37,821 nt of DNA. Origin: Clostridiales bacterium UBA6114 (GTDB lineage: Bacteria > Bacillota > Clostridia > Oscillospirales > Butyricicoccaceae). The position numbers were made by a program, and so were the translations under genes. Shown in pieces: positions 7,890 to 15,867 of the stretch. The stretch lies in contig DIWE01000031.1 of assembly GCA_002423435.1 (NCBI GenBank), forward strand, positions 1 to 37,821, written 5' to 3'. Below the pieces are notes generated by a model. That model worked only from the letters and a program-made list of their open reading frames with translations, had not been told where the DNA came from and did not search any database. Every line of letters begins with the position of its first letter. Position 1 is the first letter of the stretch.

Positions 7890-9938
7890 CTAGACAAGCG
7901 ATTTTTTCCCCGAGAAATAAATATTCATATCGACATTGCCCGAAATCCCGTCGACCTTCCCGCTGGAGGTGTACTGCCACATCTGATAATCGTAATAGAA
8001 CGACGGCGTTGCGGAATACTGGGCGAACCAGAACTCATAACCCTTAAGGCGGCTTAAGTCGTATTTGACATAACCGGCGTATGAGGTGAAATAGATCATC
8101 GGCGCATAGCCGGCGTCGGCCATCTTATCGCAGAACGCGACGGCGCATTGGGATAAGGTATCGGTGTCGAGCCCGTACGTGCGGGCCGAGCTTTTGCCGA
8201 TCACTTCCCAGTCAAATACGACCGGATAGGTAATATGATACCCCTCAAGGCGGGTTAAAACAAACTCTGCTTCTTCAAGGGCTTCCTCGACCGTAATCGC
8301 CTGCGAGAAAAAATAGACGCCCACCTCGAGGCCGGCGTCAAGCGCCCCCTTTATATTGCTGTCAAAACAGCTGTCCGGATAAATGCCGCCCTCCGTGTAG
8401 CCGCGGTAACCCAGGCGGATGATCGCAAATTCGATGCCCGACGCCTTGACCTTCTCCCAGTCGATCTTCCCCTGATACTCGGAAACGTCGATGCCGGCAC
8501 GCGTCTCGACTTCGGACGAATCATAGCGCATCAGCCCGCCCTCCGTGTAAAAGCGGCCCGTGTCATAGGAAGCGACCGGCACGCTCTCCAAAACATCCAC
8601 CGAATAAGAGCCGTACTGGATCTGCGGCTTTTCCTCAATCTCGATCCCGGTATTATTGATCCGCCATACAATGGCGCTTAATTCCGCGCGGGTGATGCTG
8701 CTTTCCGGCTTGTATTTGAGATTGCCGGAGTCGTCCCTGCTGCCCTCGATGATTCCCGCTTCAAAGAGGGAAAGCACATATCCGTCGGAGGTGTCGGAAA
8801 ACGGCGTCGCAATGGACGCTTCCGTAAGACGAAGCGCCTTTGCCGCGATCTGTGCGATCAGCCGGCGGCTGATTGATGCGTTCAAATCGGGTATATCTTT
8901 TAAGACGACCAGTCCTTTGGAAACGGCAAGGCTCTGATACCCGCTCGCCCAATGGCTTCCCGCGGCCTTCTGTTCGCCGAATCCCGCGGCCCGCAGAATG
9001 AGCTTTAAGGCCTCTCCGCAATTGACCGCGCGACTGGCCTGGAACGTACCGTCCGGATAGCCGCTGAAGACCCCGCTGTTACTCAGCTCGGTTACATAGC
9101 TGTAGAACCAATCCTTCCCGGACACGTCGGGATACGGGCTCTGAGCCACAGTCTCCGTCTCCCCGTCCCAGGACGCGAATACCGTCCGGTTTTCCGCGGC
9201 CGTCCCGGCGGGGCCGATCTGCTCCCCGCCATCGAGGCGCCACCCGGCAAACGCATATCCGGCCCGCTCCGCTTCCGGAAGCGTCCCGTAAGGCTTGCCC
9301 CGCTCATAGAAAACAATGTCGTACTCTATATGGCCGTCGCCCGCGTCAAAATAAAGGTAGCTGTAATTCTGAGCGCCGCCGCTTTCGTAATCATCGTAAA
9401 GGAAGAGCATTGCCTCCGCCAAACGGCGCTCGATCAACAGATCGTTTATTGTCCCCCCGGAGTGGCACCATATCCCGATGGCGTTTACGATCTCTATGTC
9501 CGTATCATTCCCGGCGCCGTCGATAAGACAGCTGCGCAGGCGATTGGAGGAGTTCATCCAGCTTGTCCCGAGATTATATGTAAAGCTGACGAGGGCGTCA
9601 AACTGGTGTTGGGTGAGCTCGATACGGTTCTCATCGATAAAGTCGCCTACCGAATCCTCAATTTCCCGCAGCGCCTTGCGCAGCAGTTCTTCCGCTTCCT
9701 CTTTCGATACGCCGTCCGGATAGTCCCCCTTGTTGCAGCCGGTGCCGTAACCGATGTACCATTGGGAAGAATCGGAATATTCGTAGCTTGAAAAGCCTTC
9801 GAACTTTTCAATAAACCGGATTCCCGCTTCGCTGATCGCCATCGCTTCATCGCCTCCGGCTTCGGACGCACCGGCCGGGGGCATCACTGATCCCACGATG
9901 CACAGCGTGAAAAGAATCGAAATAATCTGTTTTTTCAA
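7890..9938 (-). CDS. Secreted dual muramidase: GH24 lysozyme, SLH domains, GH25 lysozyme
   Basis: The product is a 682-residue exported cell-wall hydrolase. In order it has a signal peptide (to about residue 24, cut after P-A-G-A), a T4-type GH24 lysozyme domain (about 34-185; E47 in K-F-E-G-F and D56 fit the catalytic pair), a repeat of the Listeria/Bacteroides Flg_new type (about 205-260, G-Y-A-F-A-G-W), about three S-layer-homology segments (about 270-430, starting Y-P-D-V-S-G-K-D-W) and a GH25 domain (from about 482, G-I-D-V-S-E-Y-Q-G with V-F-D-W-E-V). SLH domains normally anchor proteins to pyruvylated wall polymer. The TTG at 9938 is preferred: GGGAGG lies 11 bases before it, whereas the GTG at 9950 touches that ribosome site. 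Confidence 0.88.
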   Translation of the reverse strand: MKKQIISILFTLCIVGSVMPPAGASEAGGDEAMAISEAGIRFIEKFEGFSSYEYSDSSQWYIGYGTGCNKGDYPDGVSKEEAEELLRKALREIEDSVGDFIDENRIELTQHQFDALVSFTYNLGTSWMNSSNRLRSCLIDGAGNDTDIEIVNAIGIWCHSGGTINDLLIERRLAEAMLFLYDDYESGGAQNYSYLYFDAGDGHIEYDIVFYERGKPYGTLPEAERAGYAFAGWRLDGGEQIGPAGTAAENRTVFASWDGETETVAQSPYPDVSGKDWFYSYVTELSNSGVFSGYPDGTFQASRAVNCGEALKLILRAAGFGEQKAAGSHWASGYQSLAVSKGLVVLKDIPDLNASISRRLIAQIAAKALRLTEASIATPFSDTSDGYVLSLFEAGIIEGSRDDSGNLKYKPESSITRAELSAIVWRINNTGIEIEEKPQIQYGSYSVDVLESVPVASYDTGRFYTEGGLMRYDSSEVETRAGIDVSEYQGKIDWEKVKASGIEFAIIRLGYRGYTEGGIYPDSCFDSNIKGALDAGLEVGVYFFSQAITVEEALEEAEFVLTRLEGYHITYPVVFDWEVIGKSSARTYGLDTDTLSQCAVAFCDKMADAGYAPMIYFTSYAGYVKYDLSRLKGYEFWFAQYSATPSFYYDYQMWQYTSSGKVDGISGNVDMNIYFSGKKSLV

Positions 9939-10251
9939 ATGGATTCGCACCTCCCGGTTAACTCTTCAGCAATGTTTCCTGCTGATCCGACGGTTCTTGC
10001 CTGCCTGTCCGGATTGAGCTTATGTAATTGGTCGCAAAACACCAAACCCTCCGGCTTCACATTTCTATGTATCGTATTATAGACGAAAAAATTTCCAAAA
10101 AGTTTTCCATAAAACTGCTTTTTTTACCAATAATCGACTGACTTTGATAATTATGGTAAAATCGGCGTTCCGTCTTAAATTAGAAAGGGCGGGGACTGCG
10201 CAAAAGCGCAGTCCCCGCCGGGTTGTAGATAACGTAGGTTTTAAGCGCGTT
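9939..10251. other. Muramidase leader and promoter region, plus hairpin
   Basis: On the minus strand a TATAAT (10081-10076) could start a transcript with a leader of about 120 bases before the muramidase gene. The leader can fold: GCCGGA pairs with TCCGG around a TTGGT/ACCAA stem, and CAGCA pairs with TGCTG nearer the start codon. It matches no riboswitch I know. The other end holds the 10188-10219 hairpin behind the lyase gene. No gene is seen. Confidence 0.45.
10188..10219. terminator. GC-rich perfect hairpin after the ArgH-like gene
   Basis: GGCGGGGACTGCGC pairs perfectly with GCGCAGTCCCCGCC around AAAA, starting about 33 bases past the stop of the leftward lyase gene. On the minus strand it is followed by CCTTTCTAATTT, a poor T-tract, so terminator function is plausible but not textbook. 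Confidence 0.55.
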
Positions 10252-11730
10252 TTATTTGCAGAATTCGGCTTGCTCGCGGCCCAGCTTTTCGTAAGCTCTC
10301 CGGACATGCTCTTTCGCGCCCTCTAGCCAATCCGTTTCCTCTTTCAGGGTGGTCCCGGCGTTTTCGATCATCCTTGTCACCGATTCAGCGCTCGGCCCGC
10401 CGATCCCCTGTTTGGTCTGGACGTTATTGTACGGGTCGAGCACGCTGTCGATCTGCGCCTCCGAAATTTCGAGCTCATACCCGAGCACCGCCTTTGATTC
10501 CTTCCTGATCAGCTCCGGAGTGATGCCCCTGATGCCCGCGCCGTTTTCCGTGATGACCGCGATCATGCTGCCGACAATGTGGTGGGCTTCCACAAAGGCG
10601 ATCTTGAAATACTTCACCATGTAATCCGCCAGGCTCGTGACCGTACAGAGATTCTCCGCCGCCTTTTTGGCGGCGGCTTCCCTGCGCAGCTTTGCGTAGG
10701 TGACCGTTTCGGAAATACAGCAGAGAATCTGTCTGATCTGCCTGACCCCTTCCCAATACATCCCGGGCGTCTCGAAAATATCCATGGTGTTGGAATAGGG
10801 GGTTCCTTTGAGCGTAATCATCGCGGAGCTTGCGCAGGCGATCTCATGGGCCGCCTTGGATTTGGCGTATTCGAGAGAAACGGGGTTTTTCTTCTGCGGC
10901 ATGATGCTGCTGCAAATGGCGATCTCTCCCGGCACATCCAGAATGCCGTTTTCATAGGTTGCCCAGAAATACATATCCTCCGCCATACGGCTTAAATTCA
11001 CCGCCATAATGGAATATGCGGACAGAAGCTCCAGAATATAATCTCTCGACGCAATGCAGTCGAGCGAGTTTTCCATGACTTTATCAAATCCTAAAAGCTC
11101 GCAAAGGAGCCCGCGGTCTACGGGGAAGCTGGAGCCGGCGAAAGCCGCCGCGCCGTAAGGAGATACGTTCAAATTTTCATACGCGCTTTTGATCCTCGCA
11201 TAATCGCGGGCAAGCGCGCTGTAGATCGCCAGATAGTAATACGCCAGGGTAATCGGCTGTCCCGGCTGAAAATGCGTATATCCGGTCATAACCGCATCCT
11301 TGTTTGTCTCCGCCTTTTCAAGCAGGAGCTTTTGCAGCGCGACAAGATCGTCAAGGACCGTCCATACCGTCTTCCTGATTTCCATGCGCGTGACCGCAGA
11401 GTGGATATCGTTGCGGCTGCGCCCCGCATGAAGCTTTCCCCCTGTCTTGCCGGTTTTTTTCATCATCGCGTTTTCCACATTGAAATAAAAGTCCTCATAT
11501 TTGGCGCTCAAATCCTCCGGCTTTAATGTTTTTTCAACATAATCAAGGCCCTCGAGAATTTCCCCGACCGCTTCCTTTTCGATGATATCGGTTTTTCCCA
11601 GCATGATTGCGTAGGCTTTGTTCAGCAAAATCATCTCTTTAAAGGAATTCTTATAATCGTTCAGAATCGACGGCAATATAACCGTACTGCTGAAGTTGTC
11701 GGAAAGCTCTGTTTTGATTCTCTCTCTCAT
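10252..11730 (-). CDS. Argininosuccinate-lyase-like C-N lyase
   Basis: The product is a 492-residue member of the aspartase/fumarase superfamily, closest to ArgH. These enzymes eliminate an amine from a succinyl adduct, usually releasing fumarate. Landmarks are L-H-A-G-R-S-R-N-D (residues 100-108), T-G-Y-T-H-F-Q-P-G-Q (H153, the family's catalytic His), and the signature S-S-I-M-P-Q-K-K-N-P with catalytic Ser at 274 or 275. The H-x-G-R-S-R-N-D segment continues I-H-S-A-V-T-R-M instead of the ArgH consensus Q-V-A-T-D, and no arginine genes are nearby. It is the last gene of an operon with MmgE/PrpD and a symporter, so a catabolic substrate such as an N-succinyl or iminodisuccinate-type compound is more likely than arginine synthesis (inference). 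Confidence 0.82.
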   Translation of the reverse strand: MRERIKTELSDNFSSTVILPSILNDYKNSFKEMILLNKAYAIMLGKTDIIEKEAVGEILEGLDYVEKTLKPEDLSAKYEDFYFNVENAMMKKTGKTGGKLHAGRSRNDIHSAVTRMEIRKTVWTVLDDLVALQKLLLEKAETNKDAVMTGYTHFQPGQPITLAYYYLAIYSALARDYARIKSAYENLNVSPYGAAAFAGSSFPVDRGLLCELLGFDKVMENSLDCIASRDYILELLSAYSIMAVNLSRMAEDMYFWATYENGILDVPGEIAICSSIMPQKKNPVSLEYAKSKAAHEIACASSAMITLKGTPYSNTMDIFETPGMYWEGVRQIRQILCCISETVTYAKLRREAAAKKAAENLCTVTSLADYMVKYFKIAFVEAHHIVGSMIAVITENGAGIRGITPELIRKESKAVLGYELEISEAQIDSVLDPYNNVQTKQGIGGPSAESVTRMIENAGTTLKEETDWLEGAKEHVRRAYEKLGREQAEFCK

Positions 11731-11753
11731 AGGAATATCTCCTTCCTCAAATT

Positions 11754-11790
11754 TTGAGTTTGACGGATCGTTTCAATCCGTCAAACTCAA
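11754..11790. repeat. Perfect 15-bp-arm hairpin between symporter and lyase genes
   Basis: TTGAGTTTGACGGAT and ATCCGTCAAACTCAA surround a seven-base loop. It lies inside an operon, 35 bases after the symporter stop and about 20 bases before the lyase start, with no U-tract. It may adjust mRNA decay or attenuate transcription between the genes. Confidence 0.6.
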
Positions 11791-11825
11791 TTCGACCATG
11801 TTACAGGTTCGGAAAGCAGGCGGTA

Positions 11826-13226
11826 TTACTGCTTCAAAACCTCTCCCTTTTCCGGCTTGAGGGCCAGCGACAAAACGACCACCAGAACAAGGCAGGCGGC
11901 GGCGCCGATGATCACTCCGTCAATCCCGGTGGCCGCCTTCAGGCCGACAAGATTCCAGAGGATGGTCACAAAACAGCCGGCCAGCATGCCGACATTGACG
12001 CCTTTGGCCGACGCCCTTTTCCAGAAGCAGCCCAAAAACAGCGGGATGAACATGCCCGCGCCGTAAGCGGCGGAGCCCGTTTTAAAGAGATTGAAAACGC
12101 CGCCTCCGTATATTGCGAGGATCAGGCAGCAAATACCGCCGACCACGGTAAAAATACGCGAGTATTTGAGCGTTTGCTTCGCGTCGAGATCTGGCTTGAA
12201 GATTTTATAAATGTCCTCTACAATCGTGGTGCCGATCATAAGTAAGAAGCTGTCCGCGGTGGAAATGACGAGCCCGAGCAGGCCGGCAATGACAAAGCCT
12301 TTGAGAACCGGCGGAAAATAGGTAATGATAACCCTCGGGACAAAGGTTTCGCCGTTTGTCATATCCGGGAAAATAAACGGCGCGGTGAATACCGCGAGGA
12401 CAATGACCGCTCCCGCGGCAAACGCGATCAGGTCGGACCATATGCTGCCCCAGAAGGCGGTCTTTAAATCCTTCGACGCGAAAATCCTCTGGGAATAGGC
12501 CGTATGAGACCCCGCGGCAAGCCAGTAAGCGAGAATCAGGCCCAGAATCGTAAAGAAATCGACGTTTGCAAAGCTGAAGGTTTCGGGGGCCGAATTTGCC
12601 AGGACATACCCCACTCCCCCGGCCTCGTGGTACGCGACGATCGGAACCATGATGACAACCCCGACGATCAGCAAAATTGCCTGGATCGTATCCGTTACGG
12701 CAACCGCGTAGAGTCCGCCGAACACCGTATAAAGGATGATCGCGAGGCCGCCGATAATAACGCCCGTTTCAAAGGAAAGCAGATGAAACGTGCTGAAAAT
12801 CGTGCCGACGCCCGCGGTCTGCGCCGCGGTCGCGTTGATCAGAAACACAAGCGTTATGATCGACGCAATCCATCTGGTTGTTTTTCCATATCTCATGAAC
12901 AGAAACTCGGGCAGCGATTTCGCTTCGGACGCGCGCAGCCTTTTGGACATCAGGATCAGCGCGATCCAGCCGATATGCCAGGCGCTGAAAACCAGAAGGA
13001 AGGAGATCCCCATCTTATACGCCTGCCCGACATTGCCGATCGCCGAGGCCGCGCCCATACAGGTCGCCACGGTAGTCCCGATCATAATTTTCATCGAAAG
13101 GCTTTTGTCCGCCACTGCAAAGCTCTCAACCGTCACCATTTTTTTGGCGTAATAGACAGAGATAGCAATCATCATCGCGAAGTAAAGGGCAATTACGACT
13201 ACATCCAACCAGCTAAGTGTTGCCAT
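11826..13226 (-). CDS. Sodium:solute symporter (SSS family)
   Basis: The product is a 466-residue permease with about 13 membrane segments, normal for the SSS family (PanF/PutP-like). Typical sequence is seen at the start (W-L-D-V-V-V-I-A-L-Y-F-A-M-M), then V-A-T-C-M-G-A-A-S-A-I-G-N-V-G-Q-A-Y and the first sodium-site region. G-L-L-G-L-V-I-S-T-A-D-S-F-L-L-M-I-G is the family signature of the segment 8/9 region, including the T-A-D-S-x-L pattern that helps bind sodium. GGGAGG precedes the ATG. It lies 123 bases after the MmgE/PrpD gene on the same strand and most likely imports the substrate of this divergon. Confidence 0.9.
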   Translation of the reverse strand: MATLSWLDVVVIALYFAMMIAISVYYAKKMVTVESFAVADKSLSMKIMIGTTVATCMGAASAIGNVGQAYKMGISFLLVFSAWHIGWIALILMSKRLRASEAKSLPEFLFMRYGKTTRWIASIITLVFLINATAAQTAGVGTIFSTFHLLSFETGVIIGGLAIILYTVFGGLYAVAVTDTIQAILLIVGVVIMVPIVAYHEAGGVGYVLANSAPETFSFANVDFFTILGLILAYWLAAGSHTAYSQRIFASKDLKTAFWGSIWSDLIAFAAGAVIVLAVFTAPFIFPDMTNGETFVPRVIITYFPPVLKGFVIAGLLGLVISTADSFLLMIGTTIVEDIYKIFKPDLDAKQTLKYSRIFTVVGGICCLILAIYGGGVFNLFKTGSAAYGAGMFIPLFLGCFWKRASAKGVNVGMLAGCFVTILWNLVGLKAATGIDGVIIGAAACLVLVVVLSLALKPEKGEVLKQ

Positions 13227-13335
13227 AATAGTTACCTCCCAAATTTAAATTTGTGTCCCCCACGGTGCTTTGCCGATACTTTGAAACCGGCCCCCTTTCT
13301 CAATTATTTGTGAAAGCCTTTCTGAACCCTTCCGA

Positions 13336-13348
13336 TTATCATGCTCCG
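13336..13348 (-). repeat. Dispersed repeat, copy 2 (core CGGAGCATGATAA)
   Basis: On the minus strand the TAG stop of the MmgE/PrpD gene is followed at once by TCGGAGCATGATAATCGGA, the same element as at 374 and 20771. Here the stem is imperfect. Confidence 0.6.
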
Positions 13349-13349
13349 A

Positions 13350-14696
13350 CTAACAAAGAGAAACCAATTCTTTAATATTTTCGATCTTTTCCAAGCTCAA
13401 CAGCTTTTCGTACAGCAATTCTGCATCGCGTTTGTCTTTGACCCCGTCCATGCAGGCAAAGAATTTATCGGAGAAGTCCTTTTTGCCGAACGGATTTTTC
13501 GGGTTGCCCTTGGCAAAATCATTCGCAAGACTGATTGTTTCGCCGTTTTTAAGGTGGATCGCGATCCTTACGGGAGCATGGCCGACAAACCCGAGCTTCG
13601 CCAGATCGTCGTGAACATAGCAATGGATTTTGTGGATAATGCTTTGGACCGCGGGATTTTGCAGATTTTCGGCATTACTGTACTCCGCGACGCCGGCCTT
13701 TTTAAAGACAAGGGCCATCGCAATGGCATATTCCATTGAAAACTTGGCCTCGGTCAATGTCTGGGGATCATGATAAATGAGCTCGCACGGAGACAAAAGG
13801 CTGACTCCGACGTCAATTTTTTGGATATCCTCTTCCTTGATGTCAACGTCCAGGCCCAGTAAGCAGTCGAGCGCCGGGTGTGTGCCGGCGCAGCAGGGAT
13901 ACCTTTTATACACAAGCCCCGGATTTAGTATGGCCCAGTTTGAATCCATGACGAAATCCTTGTCCGTGATGCTCCGTCCGGCAAACAGCTGCAAAAAGCC
14001 GTCCTTTCCCTCTATCGCCCGGGGATTTGAGGTCAGTCCCATATCCGCGAGGACCGCCGCGTCCACCCCTTTCTGCGAGCACATGCCGGCGTGATAGGGC
14101 TTTGTCGTCGTGCCGAAGTTAATTCTGAGGCCGCCGGCCATGGAGGCCGCAATGCCCAGCGCCATAACCGTTTTTTCCCGGGACAGTCCCATCAAAGCCG
14201 AGCTTGCTCCGGCGGCGCCGAACACGCCGAAAACGCTCGTCGTATGCCAGCCGTTCTGCGACGTCTCCGGCAGCGCCGGCTTTGCGATGCGGCTCATCGT
14301 CTCAAGGCCCAAAACATACGCCCTTAAAAGCTCCTTGCCCGAAACGCCGAGCGCCTCCCCCACCGCAAAGGCCGCGGGCGCCACGGTAATCGTGGGATGT
14401 CCGAGGCAGAGGTCGCTGCAGTCGTCGAGGTCGTGCGCGTGGGCGGCGACGGCATTCGCCAAAGCCGCCAAACCGGAATTTGCCGAATCGGCGGCGCCGA
14501 ATATCCTGGCCTCCGGCGCACTAAAGTGCTTTGCGGCAAATTTTCGGACAATAACGCTTTCCGGCATGCGGCTGCCGGCCAAGGTCACGGCGACATAATC
14601 CGCCAAAGCCGCTTTGGCCGCGTCAATCACTTCCGCGGGGATATCCTCATACGAAATGCCGCGGATATATTCCTCCACCTTTTCCAAATAAAACAC
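13350..14696 (-). CDS. MmgE/PrpD family protein (2-methylcitrate dehydratase-like)
   Basis: The product is a 448-residue protein of the family that includes 2-methylcitrate dehydratase, cis-aconitate decarboxylase and several isomerases and lyases of unknown substrate. Family features are A-H-A-H-D-L-D-D-C-S near residue 90, G-W-H-T-T-S-V-F-G-V-F-G-A-A near 150, and T-K-P-Y-H-A-G-M-C-S-Q-K-G near 200, which contribute active-site residues. The start is GTG at 14696 with AAGGGGA seven bases upstream. It is the first gene of the leftward arm of the divergon. No methylcitrate-cycle genes are present, so propionate metabolism is not supported. Confidence 0.87.
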   Translation of the reverse strand: MFYLEKVEEYIRGISYEDIPAEVIDAAKAALADYVAVTLAGSRMPESVIVRKFAAKHFSAPEARIFGAADSANSGLAALANAVAAHAHDLDDCSDLCLGHPTITVAPAAFAVGEALGVSGKELLRAYVLGLETMSRIAKPALPETSQNGWHTTSVFGVFGAAGASSALMGLSREKTVMALGIAASMAGGLRINFGTTTKPYHAGMCSQKGVDAAVLADMGLTSNPRAIEGKDGFLQLFAGRSITDKDFVMDSNWAILNPGLVYKRYPCCAGTHPALDCLLGLDVDIKEEDIQKIDVGVSLLSPCELIYHDPQTLTEAKFSMEYAIAMALVFKKAGVAEYSNAENLQNPAVQSIIHKIHCYVHDDLAKLGFVGHAPVRIAIHLKNGETISLANDFAKGNPKNPFGKKDFSDKFFACMDGVKDKRDAELLYEKLLSLEKIENIKELVSLC

Positions 14697-14872
14697 ACTC
14701 TCATCCCCTTTAAAAATTTGTTAAAGCACGAAGTGCAAATCACTAAATTTTAAAGAAGCGTCCTGTTTAGATCCGGAAAACCTCTGCTTTTTCCCCCTGC
14801 CGCGCGCCGAACTCCCCGTAAAATCAAATGCGGGATTTTTCTTGTCATGTATGTTGTACATTTATCTTTTAT

Positions 14873-14883
14873 TTGTAAGACAT
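14873..14883 (-). promoter_or_regulatory. Outer-left GT-N3-AC site
   Basis: TTGTAAGACAT, 113 bases beyond the middle-left site; its mirror on the right is 115 bases beyond the middle-right site. Confidence 0.4.
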
Positions 14884-14985
14884 ATATCGCAATTTCCATC
14901 TTTGGGCCATCGATTTCATGCCCGATATCAGTGCCTTTTCTTTTATAATAAGAAAAAATGAGGTAAATTTTAAGTAAAAATACAA

Positions 14986-14996
14986 TTGTATGACAT
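14986..14996 (-). promoter_or_regulatory. Middle-left GT-N3-AC site
   Basis: TTGTATGACAT, 153 bases outward from the inner left operator. The mirror site at 15688-15698 (ATGTCATACAA) is its exact reverse complement and lies 152 bases from the inner right operator. Confidence 0.5.
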
Positions 14997-15138
14997 ATAT
15001 AAATGATATCTATTGGATCTAGTTTGGACAATAAGCATATAAAATTGATTGTTAATAACAGATTATTGTCTACAATCAAGTATTATTCCAAAAGGAATAA
15101 ATAAAATATCCGCACAAGCTGCTGTGCAGCCTTAATAT

Positions 15139-15149
15139 TTGTATGACAA
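15139..15149 (-). promoter_or_regulatory. GntR/FadR-type operator at the leftward promoter
   Basis: TTGTATGACAA (TTGTCATACAA on the minus strand) fits TNGTNNNACNA, the known operator pattern of the FadR subfamily of GntR regulators. It lies just past the -10 box, over the expected transcript start, the classic place for a repressor. Confidence 0.65.
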
Positions 15150-15155
15150 TACGAT

Positions 15156-15182
15156 AGTATAGCCGCTTCGTTTTCTTGTCAA
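15156..15182 (-). promoter_or_regulatory. Leftward promoter of the MmgE/PrpD-symporter-lyase operon
   Basis: On the minus strand TTGACA (15182-15177) is followed after 15 bases by TATACT (15161-15156); an offset TACTAT gives the ideal 17-base spacing. It is the mirror image of the rightward promoter at 15503. The leader to the GTG start is about 450 bases. Confidence 0.7.
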
Positions 15183-15502
15183 TAGCTTTTATAAGGCAAA
15201 TAACATTTTCTGTATTTTCAACAATATCAATCCGGGGTTTTCGTATAATGTGCAAAAATGCTCCGGGCAAAGGCCTTATAGCGTTTGTCCGGGCCGGCCG
15301 CCGGGCAAAGCGCCGGTTAAGGACGCTCCAAAAACAGATCTTTTTACAGCTTACGAAAATAAAAAAATGCCCGCAGTGGATGGGCCGCACCAAGAGGCCG
15401 TCCAACTGCAGGCTTTATCGAAAGGTCTCTTGCATATTACACCAAAAACCCATGCCGATATTGTTGAAAATACAGAAAATGTAATTTACCGCATAAAAGC
15501 TA

Positions 15503-15531
15503 TTGACAAAAAAATGAAGCGGCTATACTAT
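15503..15531 (+). promoter_or_regulatory. Rightward promoter of the DhaK-like operon
   Basis: TTGACA at 15503-15508 is followed by TATACT at 15524-15529 (15-base spacer) or TACTAT at 15526-15531 (17-base spacer). Sequence upstream (ATATTGTTGAAAATACAG) is conserved in the mirrored left promoter and could be an activator site. Confidence 0.7.
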
Positions 15532-15535
15532 CAAA

Positions 15536-15546
15536 TTGTCCTACAA
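15536..15546 (+). promoter_or_regulatory. GntR/FadR-type operator at the rightward promoter
   Basis: TTGTCCTACAA fits TNGTNNNACNA and differs by one base from the mirrored site at 15139. It has the same position relative to its -10 box. The likely ligand-responsive repressor is the FCD-type GntR protein encoded at 22866. Confidence 0.65.
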
Positions 15547-15687
15547 AGTTTCGAAGCCATAAGGACTTCCCATTATGCGCTTTGCTCTTTTTTTGCCAGT
15601 CTTTTAATTATGTCGCAAAAAACCGTTGTTAATAATAGAATTCATTGAATTATCGTCCAATATATAGTCAATTCACACAATTCCCGA

Positions 15688-15698
15688 ATGTCATACAA
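15688..15698 (+). promoter_or_regulatory. Middle-right GT-N3-AC site
   Basis: ATGTCATACAA, 152 bases outward from the inner right operator and reverse complement of the middle-left site. Confidence 0.5.
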
Positions 15699-15802
15699 TT
15701 ACGGCTTCATTTAATTCCCGGTTTGGATTATTTCCAATATCAGATAGGAATCAGCGATATCATGCATAGAACCCATAGTAGAATCAATAAAAACCGCAAT
15801 AA

Positions 15803-15813
15803 ATGTCATACAA
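15803..15813 (+). promoter_or_regulatory. Outer-right GT-N3-AC site
   Basis: ATGTCATACAA, identical to the middle-right site and 55 bases before the DhaK-like start codon. Confidence 0.45.
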
Positions 15814-15867
15814 ATAGCAGCAAAAGGTATCACATAATTGGCGCAGCGGAAAGGAATGGTCATAACA

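Larger units (their letters stand above)
14697..15867. promoter_or_regulatory. 1.17 kb divergent regulatory region: an inverted duplication
   Basis: This AT-rich spacer between the two arms of the divergon holds no credible gene. Its two halves are diverged inverted copies meeting near 15343. About 100 bases at 15141-15240 match the complement of 15440-15545 closely, both carrying TTGACA and TATACT with identical spacing. Similarity continues outward more weakly, for example CTGATATCGGGCATG (minus strand, left) against GCGATATCATGCATA (right). Six GT-N3-AC sites are mirrored on the two sides. Between the inner copies lies about 200 bases of GC-richer sequence with no obvious function. Confidence 0.8.

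Noticed and set aside
9939..10082. c-di-AMP or c-di-GMP riboswitch before the muramidase gene
   Set aside because: Stems can be drawn, but none of the conserved core strings of either class is present.
12504..13313. Plus-strand frame opposite the sodium symporter
   Set aside because: Composition is Arg/His/Asp-rich with no fold-like pattern, and it is the shadow of a clear membrane protein.
13350..14696. Propionate (methylcitrate) pathway assignment for the MmgE/PrpD gene
   Set aside because: No prpB or prpC relative is nearby, and the operon partners are a symporter and a C-N lyase.
14750..15405. Small frames in the divergent spacer
   Set aside because: They are short, AT-rich, lack ribosome sites and overlap the promoters and the inverted duplication.
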